Shown: positions 1 to 6,029 of the stretch, piece after piece
Numbering within the stretch: position 1 is the first letter of the stretch
Layout of the letters: each line of letters opens with the position of its first letter
NCBI GenBank assembly: GCA_019747875.1
Contig: JAIEQI010000117.1
Location: 1 to 40,282 of the forward strand
DNA: 40,282 nucleotides
From: Candidatus Obscuribacterales bacterium
Lineage (GTDB): Bacteria > Cyanobacteriota > Vampirovibrionia > Obscuribacterales > Obscuribacteraceae
Reading direction: 5' to 3'
Position numbers and translations under genes: made by a program
The notes under the pieces: generated by a model
The model's input: only the letters and a program-made list of their open reading frames with translations
Database searches by the model: none
Told to the model about the DNA's origin: nothing

Positions 1-450
1 GAGAAGCAAGAACAGAAGCCGGAAGCGAAGGTAGCTGCGGAAGCAGAGAAGCAAGAACAGAAGCCGGAAGCGAAGGTGGCTCCGGAAGCAGAGAAGCAAG
101 AGCAGAAGCCGGAAGCGAAGGTGGCTCCGGAAGCAGAGAAGCAAGAGCAGAAGCCTGAAGCGAAGGTGGCTCCGGAAGGAGAGAAGCAAGAACAGAAACC
201 GGAAGCGAAGCTAGCTCCGGAAGCAGAGAAGCAGCAAGAGAAGCCGGAAGCGAAGCTAGCTCCGGAAGCAGAGAAGCAGCAAGAGAAGCCAGAAGCAAAA
301 GTAGCTCCGGAAGTAGAGAAGCAAGAACAGAAACCGGAAGCGAATCTAGCTCCGGAGGCAGATAAGCAAGAAGAGAAGCCGGAAGCGAAAGTAGCTCCGG
401 AAGCAGAGCAGCAAGAGCAGAAGCCGGAAGCAAAAGTAGCTGCCGAAGCT
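1..450 (+). repeat. 45-bp in-frame tandem repeat, ten units
   Basis: The unit is 45 bases (15 codons, EKQEQKPEAKVAPEA type), repeated ten times with an eleventh partial unit around 451-480. Several units are identical or nearly identical at the DNA level, while units 5-9 show substitutions such as Val to Leu and QEQ to QQEK or QEEK. The array continues to the left edge of the window, so its full copy number is unknown. It encodes a charged, probably extended spacer ahead of the RlpA barrel. Confidence 0.95.
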
Positions 451-1122
451 GAGAAACAAGAAGCCCAGGAGAAGATAAAGCCAAAAGCTGATTCACAATC
501 AAAGACTGAAGAAAAGAAATTGGTTGTCGAAGGCAATGAACTAGTCATTCCAAACATTCAGGACTTAATTCCTTCAGCGAAGGACATTTTGCCTCCGGGA
601 AGCCCTTGGCTTAAAGACAAGACCGCCCAACCCGCCCAAAAGCCTCAAGAGGTGTACCTTCCGAAGTTGCCTGAGCAAAAAACTGAGGGTGCCCCCAGTA
701 CAATTCCGAAACCAGCTGATTCACCTGAAGTTCGTTTCGCCAATGGAGTTGCATACAAACCGGTCGATGGACCCCAAGATAGAGGGAAAGCCTCGTTCTA
801 TGGCGATAGATTCCATGGACGCAAGACAGCAAATGGCGAGCGCTACGACCAGTGGGGAATGACGGTCGCTCACAAAACACTGCCCTTCGGAACCATACTT
901 GAAGTGACCAACCCAGCAAATGGAAAGAGTGTGATTCTGCGAGTGAACGACCGAGGTCCCTTTGTGAAAGGACGCGTTTTGGACGTTTCAACTGCAGCGG
1001 CTCACAAACTTGGTATGGTAGACGTAGGCGTCACTAGCGTCGATTACAAGATTATCGGAAGGGGTCCGCACAGAGTCGGTCCAGTAGTTCCGGACACTCC
1101 GCGTAGACGCCGCACACGATAA
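1..1122 (+). CDS. RlpA-like septal ring lytic transglycosylase-type protein, 5' end outside the window
   Basis: The frame is open from base 1, so the true start and any signal peptide lie upstream; an internal GTG at 76 sits inside the repeat and is not a credible start. Codons 1-150 are ten copies of a 15-residue repeat (core KPEAKVAPEAEKQEQ). A Pro/Lys-rich linker follows, then a C-terminal double-psi beta-barrel from about codon 262 with the RlpA signatures KASFYGDRFHGRKTANGE, VAHKTLPFGT and RVNDRGPF. The conserved His of the AHKTLPFG segment and the Asp of NDRGPF correspond to the residues needed by characterised RlpA enzymes, which cleave glycan strands lacking peptide stems. No SPOR domain follows; the protein ends in a basic RRRRTR tail. 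Periplasmic wall remodelling is inferred. The family is clear; the enzyme activity is not proven. Confidence 0.9.
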   Translation, partial: EKQEQKPEAKVAAEAEKQEQKPEAKVAPEAEKQEQKPEAKVAPEAEKQEQKPEAKVAPEGEKQEQKPEAKLAPEAEKQQEKPEAKLAPEAEKQQEKPEAKVAPEVEKQEQKPEANLAPEADKQEEKPEAKVAPEAEQQEQKPEAKVAAEAEKQEAQEKIKPKADSQSKTEEKKLVVEGNELVIPNIQDLIPSAKDILPPGSPWLKDKTAQPAQKPQEVYLPKLPEQKTEGAPSTIPKPADSPEVRFANGVAYKPVDGPQDRGKASFYGDRFHGRKTANGERYDQWGMTVAHKTLPFGTILEVTNPANGKSVILRVNDRGPFVKGRVLDVSTAAAHKLGMVDVGVTSVDYKIIGRGPHRVGPVVPDTPRRRRTR

Positions 1123-1207
1123 GAACTCTAATATATTGAGCCTTTCGGGTTGAAGAACCTCCCTGTGTTCTAGTAATCTGTCCTTCGGCTGCTGCCAGGA
1201 GGATAAA

Positions 1208-1927
1208 ATGCGCAGAATCATAGGCTCATTATTGGTGCTATCAATTTGCAGTTGCTCGCTGTCAGCGCTTGCGAAATCTTCCAAAGCTCCAGCGGATGCC
1301 GAAGCCAAAAAGAAAGCCGTAATTGACAAAATTATCCAGGTTGTTGAGGACGACAAGCTCACGGCTGAGGAGCGCAAGGCTGCGAAGCAGAAAAAGAAAG
1401 AGCGCATTGCCAAGTTCGGAAATTTCATCGCCGATAAGTTGGAAATTCCTGAAGCAAAGAGAGAAGAAATCCACCAGAAGATGCGGGAGCAAAAGAAGAA
1501 ACACAAGGACTTGCCGCCCGAAGTCAAAGAAGAGATGAAACGCAAGCTTGATATCGCTGGATTCAACAGACGGGCAGCATATCAGGTACTCAGCGATCAC
1601 TTGGACGAAAAAGATCTCAAAAACGTTTTGAAGTTCATGAAATCCTCTACTGGAACGAAGCTTGTAAAGGAAGCACCGGACATGCTGCTTCAGTTCGGGA
1701 TCTTGGCCGGAGAACACTTCCTGCCAATAGCCATAGATTTCTTCAAAGGTTTGAAGATGATGCATAATCTGATGCCGATGCCTATGCCAGGCGGACTAGA
1801 AGGCGATCCGAAGAATAAACAGATCATCGATCAGATGCGCAAGTTGATGGAACAGCAGCGACAAAAGACACCACAAACACCCCCACCTTCCCCGCCTGAC
1901 GCTCAGAAGAAAGACAACGAGATCTAG
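1208..1927 (+). CDS. Exported Lys-rich protein with DUF2059-like region
   Basis: 239 aa. The ATG is preceded by a good ribosome binding site (AGGAGG, about 6 bases upstream). Residues 1-23 form a signal peptide (hydrophobic LLVLSICSCSLSALA). Residues 30-115 are very rich in Lys/Glu and probably helical. Residues about 122-165 (HLDEKDLKNVLKFMKSSTGT) resemble the DUF2059 pattern, in which a helix is followed by Phe-x-x-Ser-x-x-Gly-x-Lys. A Met-rich stretch (MPMPMPGG) and a Pro/Gln-rich tail end the protein. It follows the RlpA gene by 85 bases in the same direction and may share its transcript. Function unknown; the DUF2059 link is tentative. Confidence 0.75.
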   Translation: MRRIIGSLLVLSICSCSLSALAKSSKAPADAEAKKKAVIDKIIQVVEDDKLTAEERKAAKQKKKERIAKFGNFIADKLEIPEAKREEIHQKMREQKKKHKDLPPEVKEEMKRKLDIAGFNRRAAYQVLSDHLDEKDLKNVLKFMKSSTGTKLVKEAPDMLLQFGILAGEHFLPIAIDFFKGLKMMHNLMPMPMPGGLEGDPKNKQIIDQMRKLMEQQRQKTPQTPPPSPPDAQKKDNEI

Positions 1928-1928
1928 T

Positions 1929-1979
1929 TTCCAGGTCGACGCATGCCATCGCCGGCAGGACTCAAAGACGTTCCTGGAA
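1929..1979. terminator. Possible bidirectional hairpin between convergent genes
   Basis: TTCCAGG at 1929-1935 and CCTGGAA at 1973-1979 are perfect complements separated by a 37-base loop, lying exactly between the ends of the two convergent genes. There is no clear T-run on either side, so a terminator role is weakly supported. Confidence 0.25.
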
Positions 1980-2363
1980 CTATTCGGCGTTCATAAGGAA
2001 GGTCGCGAAGTCGCGGAAATAGAAATCGAGCGTGTCGCGGTGCGCTGCGAATTCTGGCACCGCTGCTAGTGCGCGATCCATATTGTTAAGCCAAGCATCA
2101 CGTTCCTTGATTCCGATTTTGAAGGGCATGTGCCTCATTCTCATGCGTGGATGTCCTCTTTCCTGGCTATATGTTCCCCTCCCGCCGAAGCGCTGAATCA
2201 AGAATAGAGCAAGATGCTCTTTCGGTTTTGTGAGATCTTCCGGATAGAGAGGTCGTAAAAGCGGATCTTCTGCGACTCCTTCATAGAAACGATCAACCAG
2301 GCGAAAAAAAGGTTCTTCGCTGCCGACGGCTGAATAGATCATGGAGACCGGATCTTGTTGCAT
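1980..2363 (-). CDS. glbO: Group II truncated haemoglobin (GlbO/YjbI type)
   Basis: 127 aa from ATG at 2363. This start is preferred over an in-frame TTG at 2369 because AAGGA lies at the right distance before the ATG. The protein carries the group II signature almost throughout: VDRFYEGVAEDPLLRPLYPE, then FGGRGTYSQERGHPRMRMRH. By family alignment, His78 is the proximal haem ligand, Tyr27 is B10, Tyr40 is CD1 and Trp91 is G8. These proteins bind O2 tightly and are linked to oxygen handling or oxidative and nitrosative stress. It is the last gene of a tightly packed minus-strand unit with two exported proteins; the upstream stop codon is only two bases before the ATG, so translational coupling is likely. 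Cytoplasmic. Confidence 0.93.
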   Translation of the reverse strand: MQQDPVSMIYSAVGSEEPFFRLVDRFYEGVAEDPLLRPLYPEDLTKPKEHLALFLIQRFGGRGTYSQERGHPRMRMRHMPFKIGIKERDAWLNNMDRALAAVPEFAAHRDTLDFYFRDFATFLMNAE

Positions 2364-2365
2364 GG

Positions 2366-3109
2366 TCAATTTCCTTGATTCTGTGGCTTGTATACGTCGA
2401 GTTTAATAACGCGACTCCGATATTCTCTGATTGAAACGCTCAGCTCGTACTGTCCTGGTGGAAATTGCTTTGGTATTCCAACCCTCAACCATCCATAATC
2501 AGACTGTGCTACTGGAAGGTATGTAGACCCGACTTGTACAACATTTTCTTCAGGACGCGAGCTGAATCCAGCTCCATAGATAGTCAGCCACTCACCAGCA
2601 GTGATACCAATTTCATCGGCTTCAAACAATCGAGGTGTGCCGATAGAGCGAATCTCCCAACTGAAAACACCACCAACCGGTCCTGCGCCTTCAATCTTGA
2701 TTCGATTTCGCCCCGGTCGAAGTTGAGATGTCACATCCACATAAACTTGCGCAGACTTGGCAAATGAAGTTGCATCAACTAGGAGTCTCCCGACTGGTTG
2801 CGAAAGTTGCTGGAGATCCGCGTCTTCCTGCTCTGGCAGAAGAAACATTCGAACCCAAGAGAAGCCCGGTGCATTTTCCGATCCATCAGTCGCAACAAAA
2901 TTCATTGGTTGCTGAGCATACTCAGGCGGAATGTCGATTACAGTTCTGAACCATTGAATTTGCGTATTTCTGGATTCATACGGTCCCCCCGAGGAAATGA
3001 TTACCCGTGGCAAACGCATGTCGAGGTCGGCAAAACATGGCTGTTTGCATACGAAAACTGAAAGCAAAACAGCTAAGACGAGGCTTCGCAATCTGTTGTG
3101 GGCGATCAA
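2366..3109 (-). CDS. Exported protein with C-terminal IPT/TIG-like beta domain
   Basis: 247 aa. The start appears to be TTG at 3109, directly abutting the TAA of the upstream gene; a second in-frame TTG a few codons later is possible. The N-terminus has a signal peptide (SLVLAVLLSVFVCKQPCFA). Residues about 40-150 look like a beta-sandwich (YVDVTSQLRPGRNRIKIEGA resembles carbohydrate-binding or jelly-roll proteins). Residues about 155-240 match the IPT/TIG pattern: ITAGEWLTIYGAGFSSRP, then VGIPKQFPPGQYELSV. No catalytic motif is seen. It sits between a coiled-coil exported protein and the truncated haemoglobin gene with essentially no spacing. Function unknown; extracytoplasmic binding or structural role inferred. 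Confidence 0.75.
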   Translation of the reverse strand: MIAHNRLRSLVLAVLLSVFVCKQPCFADLDMRLPRVIISSGGPYESRNTQIQWFRTVIDIPPEYAQQPMNFVATDGSENAPGFSWVRMFLLPEQEDADLQQLSQPVGRLLVDATSFAKSAQVYVDVTSQLRPGRNRIKIEGAGPVGGVFSWEIRSIGTPRLFEADEIGITAGEWLTIYGAGFSSRPEENVVQVGSTYLPVAQSDYGWLRVGIPKQFPPGQYELSVSIREYRSRVIKLDVYKPQNQGN

Positions 3110-3736
3110 TTAATAGCCGCCACCCCAGAGGGTTTGACCTCCGTTGAATCCCATACCGCCAATGCTGTAGTTGGGAGCACGTGATGCTTGGTTAAAGGAA
3201 GCGGGTCCCATTTCTGATTGCAGCTCGTTGAAATAATTCATCTGCATTTGCTGGCGGAATTTGTTATCAGCCTGAGCATCGTTAGCAGCCTCGCGCATTG
3301 CCGCCACATCATTGCTTAAGTTTCCCATTGTTTGATTCTGTGTTTGCTCCATTGCAGCAATCCGGCGGCGGAGAGCTGCTATTGTTTGCTGGTCGCGCAA
3401 TCTCATTTGTGCGTCAGCTTTTAGCCAGCGTTGCATAATTGAAATCTGTTGTTGATTGTTGGGAGTGCTTTTAAGTTTTTCCAAGTCCTCAACGCGTTTT
3501 TGTGCGTACAAGCGGTAGGCTTGATTTCGCTGGTCGTCGTTGGCAGCTTGCATCTCGGCGTTCTGTTCTTCATTTTGAAGCTCGCGAACTTGAGCATTAT
3601 TTATGCGCATAAGTTCATCATCATCTTGAAAAGCTGATTGATCCGCAGACTGTTCGCTTTGTGAAAAGGCTACTGGAATCTGCATGGTGAGCACAGCCAA
3701 AAAGCAGAGTGCAACTTTTCCCAATCTTTCGTTCAT
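3110..3736 (-). CDS. Exported Gln/Asn-rich coiled-coil protein
   Basis: 208 aa from ATG at 3736, chosen because AAGGAG lies 6-8 bases upstream and because a signal peptide (KVALCFLAVLTMQIPVAFS) follows directly; an upstream in-frame ATG adds 18 unlikely residues. Residues about 30-180 are rich in Gln, Asn, Arg, Asp and Glu and look like a long alpha-helical coiled coil. The last 25 residues are Gly-rich and end in WGGGY, which may be a surface or outer-membrane contact. First gene of the minus-strand unit with the TIG protein and glbO. Function unknown. Confidence 0.75.
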   Translation of the reverse strand: MNERLGKVALCFLAVLTMQIPVAFSQSEQSADQSAFQDDDELMRINNAQVRELQNEEQNAEMQAANDDQRNQAYRLYAQKRVEDLEKLKSTPNNQQQISIMQRWLKADAQMRLRDQQTIAALRRRIAAMEQTQNQTMGNLSNDVAAMREAANDAQADNKFRQQMQMNYFNELQSEMGPASFNQASRAPNYSIGGMGFNGGQTLWGGGY

Positions 3737-3913
3737 GAATCGTCTCCTTGACAGCAATTCAGTACTGCTTTGAATCGGACCAGCCGACAATCGTATCTAT
3801 TATGCCAAAAATGGAATGTATTTCCTCTTTTCACGGATACATTCAATGCATTCTCCTGCTAATCTAATCGAACTGCAAATCTGATAGTCCGGCAGAAGTA
3901 AGGATGTTAATAG

Positions 3914-4492
3914 ATGTCAGTCAAGAGAAACCTTTTTACTCACCTTTTCTTTTCAGCTCTCGCAATCGCGGCAGTTTCTTTGCCGGTGAATGCCGCTGGT
4001 GGTGGACCGTCGCCAAACGTTCCCTCGCTTGAAGAAATCCAGGCTAAGAGACAAGAGATACGTGAGAAATTGATGTTGCCATCCTTGGTCGGATTGAAGA
4101 GCCTTGCTTATCGAGTCGTCGGATACAAAGATTACCAACCTCTCGAAAAAGCAATGGCTGGAAAATTGAAGCAGTTGGGTATTCGCATTGAGCCTGTTAT
4201 GGGTATGAAGAATGATCGTTCGTGCGACGCCCTTGCTCAAATTACCTTTGTGAAAACTGGTGCGCATACCATTGGAGAATTGAAGGTCACGCAATGGGTT
4301 ACGCTTGATCGCGATCCGCGCATTCACGTCAAAGCAGTAACCTACAGCGAGAAGGCATACGTAATTGGTAATCGAGCGGAATCAGTGGTTAATGATTTGA
4401 CTCAACAACTGGTCGTTGATTGTCTCAAGGCTAATCAAAAATCATTTGTGATTCCGCATCTAGATACAACTAAAGCTCCAGCGAAGAAGTAA
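3914..4492 (+). CDS. Exported protein of unknown function
   Basis: 192 aa. An AAGGA lies about 9 bases before the ATG. A signal peptide is clear (residues 1-28, LFFSALAIAAVSLPVNAAGG). The mature part has a short Lys/Glu helical segment, then a mixed alpha/beta region (ESVVNDLTQQLVVDCLKANQ near the C-terminus) with two cysteines, Cys104 and Cys176 approximately. The pattern is reminiscent of small periplasmic proteins with one beta sheet, but I do not recognise a family. It is divergent from the coiled-coil exported gene. Confidence 0.65.
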   Translation: MSVKRNLFTHLFFSALAIAAVSLPVNAAGGGPSPNVPSLEEIQAKRQEIREKLMLPSLVGLKSLAYRVVGYKDYQPLEKAMAGKLKQLGIRIEPVMGMKNDRSCDALAQITFVKTGAHTIGELKVTQWVTLDRDPRIHVKAVTYSEKAYVIGNRAESVVNDLTQQLVVDCLKANQKSFVIPHLDTTKAPAKK

Positions 4493-4879
4493 AAGTCTTT
4501 TCTCGATTCAATTACAAGATGCCCTTCCTGAGTGCAGTTTGACAGGAGCGCTCATATCGCGTCGGCTTTGAGCTTCGATCAATTGCCAGCGATGGTGAAA
4601 ACTTCGTCGCATCTAATTGGTCCGACTGGAAAACGCAACGTTTCATACGCCTGCGGTTTGATCGATCTGTGAGACTGGTCGGCAAGTTGTTTAACGAGCC
4701 TGGTTTGCGTGCTATATGTGCCGTGGATTCATAGCCCGATCAATTTCGTAAGGTCACTGCTGCGCATGGAAAACGACGGAAACTGCATTGTATAGACAGC
4801 TTCGGGAACCCCTCGATTCTCGCGACGTCATTTCTAACAGCTCGTAAATCGAACTGACGGTTAGTCTAGAGGAGGAGCT
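4493..4879. other. Intergenic region, nothing recognised
   Basis: 387 bases without an ORF that has a ribosome binding site. I see no tRNA, repeat or strong hairpin. It presumably holds the promoter of the downstream small exported protein, but I cannot place -35 and -10 boxes with confidence. Confidence 0.5.
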
Positions 4880-5200
4880 ATGAACAAGAAGATGCTCAAC
4901 GGAGTTGTCTCACTTGGGTTATTGAGTTTAATGATGGTGGTGGCAATTCCAAGCGCTCTTGCTGACCGCTCGTGGCGACATGACAATGGTCGACATATGG
5001 GTTGGCGAAACAATCATCATGGTTGGAGCCGATGGCAACGGAATCAATGGCGAGATAATCGCCGCGATTGGCGCCGACACAACAACTGGAACAACAGTTG
5101 GAACCGTAATTGGAATTGGAACCGTAATAATTACAATTGGAACCGTAATAACAATTGGAACCGATATAATCCCTATTACACTCGATTTAACCAGTGGTAA
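4880..5200 (+). CDS. Small exported Trp/Asn/Arg-rich repeat protein
   Basis: 106 aa with a strong ribosome binding site (GAGGAGG before the ATG). Residues 1-28 form a signal peptide (LGLLSLMMVVAIPSALA). The mature 78 residues are almost entirely Trp, Asn, Arg, His and Tyr, with NWNRN-type repeats, encoded by a near-repetitive DNA stretch at 5095-5170 (AATTGGAACCGTAATAA units). Such composition suggests a cationic aromatic surface or periplasmic protein. A strong intrinsic terminator follows, so it is probably a single-gene transcript. No family recognised. Confidence 0.75.
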   Translation: MNKKMLNGVVSLGLLSLMMVVAIPSALADRSWRHDNGRHMGWRNNHHGWSRWQRNQWRDNRRDWRRHNNWNNSWNRNWNWNRNNYNWNRNNNWNRYNPYYTRFNQW

Positions 5201-5218
5201 TGGCCAGGTAAAAGTGTG

Positions 5219-5267
5219 AAAGACGTCGCGATGGAGAAATTCAACGCGGCGTCTTTCCGATTTTTTT
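5219..5267 (+). terminator. Rho-independent terminator of the small Trp/Asn-rich gene
   Basis: A 12-base stem pairs 5219-5230 (AAAGACGTCGCG) with 5245-5256 (CGCGGCGTCTTT), with one G-T wobble and a 14-base loop. It is followed by seven consecutive T at 5261-5267. A classic intrinsic terminator 18 bases after the stop codon. Confidence 0.88.
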
Positions 5268-5355
5268 CAAAGGAGCGTTATTGCGCTACTATCCGTATAG
5301 ACTTGCATAAGAAACGAATACAACTAACGAATCAACGAAGAAAGGAGGTGGCACA

Positions 5356-5559
5356 ATGGCAATGTTCGACCCTACCGACGAGAATAAGTGCAAACAGGCT
5401 TCTTGTAGGTGCGAAATAGAATTTGGAGAATTGTATTGCAGTGATGAATGCAGAAATGCATTTTCGTCAGATGAGTGCCCCTGCGGTCATAGGCACTGCA
5501 AACAAGACGACACGGATCTGTCTTCCATCCGAAGTAGAGAGCTAGTCACAATAGGCTAA
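5356..5559 (+). CDS. Bacterial metallothionein (SmtA/BmtA type)
   Basis: 67 aa. The ATG is preceded by AAAGGAGGTGG, close to a perfect match to the anti-Shine-Dalgarno sequence. Eight cysteines occur in the first 48 residues: Cys12, 17, 19, 28, 32, 41, 43 and 48, plus His45 and His47. The order CxxxxCxC ... GELYCSDEC ... CPCGHRHC follows the SmtA/BmtA family, in which Cys and His bind a Zn or Cd cluster. The first motif has a longer spacing than the usual CxxCxC. The C-terminal 18 residues are Cys-free. It is a cytoplasmic metal-sequestering protein by family; metal specificity cannot be told. It is followed by a hairpin leader and an XRE regulator. Confidence 0.82.
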   Translation: MAMFDPTDENKCKQASCRCEIEFGELYCSDECRNAFSSDECPCGHRHCKQDDTDLSSIRSRELVTIG

Positions 5560-5576
5560 TCCAAATTACATGTTTT

Positions 5577-5653
5577 CACTAGCCGAGATAGGGGAAATTC
5601 GTATCACACGATGTGGTATTTTTTCCCTCTACGGTGCGGTGCTCGGCTATGTG
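5577..5653 (+). promoter_or_regulatory. Long three-segment hairpin in the leader of the XRE gene
   Basis: Nested pairing is visible: AGCCGAG (5581-5587) with CTCGGCT (5642-5648), plus outer CAC/GTG; GGGAAA (5592-5597) with TTTCCC (5622-5627); and GTATCACA (5601-5608) with TGTGGTAT (5612-5619) around a CGA loop. The structure ends just before GAGGG at 5653-5657, the likely ribosome binding site of the XRE gene at 5667. No T-run follows. It could be a translational control element, an attenuator, or simply an mRNA-stabilising hairpin. Confidence 0.45.
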
Positions 5654-5666
5654 AGGGCTTGTCATT

Positions 5667-5933
5667 ATGATTATAATCAGATCGTCGATTCAACCCTCAT
5701 TATGCAAAGCTATTCGCGACTGTCGGATTACATTAGGTTTGAGCGCAGCCGATTTTGCGCAACGCTTGGGTAAGCCCGTATCTTATGTTGAACAGCTTGA
5801 AACTGCAAGCCTAAGCCTGGACGGGCGAAAGCTTAAGAGCTGTGCCAGTGCGCTTGGAGTTTCGTCTGGAGATTTGTTTGACATCGCATATAGCACAAGT
5901 GAAATGCGGGCGATTGGCGCACAATTCAATTAA
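5667..5933 (+). CDS. XRE-family helix-turn-helix regulator
   Basis: 88 aa, one HTH_3-type domain over residues about 10-65: LCKAIRDCRITLGLSAADFA, then LGKPVSYVEQLETASLSLDG, then LKSCASALGVSSGDLFDI. A GAGGG sequence lies 9 bases before the ATG. No sensor domain or metal-binding cysteine cluster is present. It lies 107 bases after the metallothionein and downstream of a structured leader. DNA binding is expected from the family; a role in controlling the metallothionein gene is only an inference from position. Confidence 0.82.
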   Translation: MIIIRSSIQPSLCKAIRDCRITLGLSAADFAQRLGKPVSYVEQLETASLSLDGRKLKSCASALGVSSGDLFDIAYSTSEMRAIGAQFN

Positions 5934-6029
5934 GTTCTTACTGTTCGGTCCAATAGAGATGCTTGAGGGTCGTGAACTCCGGATAAGCGCTGCCGAAATA
6001 TGGTAGCGAACAGGAAGTTCCAGTTAGTC

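Noticed and set aside
988..1765. Two minus-strand frames of 167-192 codons opposite the DUF2059-like gene
   Set aside because: Phe/Leu/Ser-rich antisense shadows of a Lys/Glu-rich gene, with no start signals.
4959..5219. Thr/Gly/Ile-rich frame overlapping the Trp/Asn-rich gene
   Set aside because: It is the shifted reading of repetitive DNA; the other frame has the signal peptide and the ribosome binding site.
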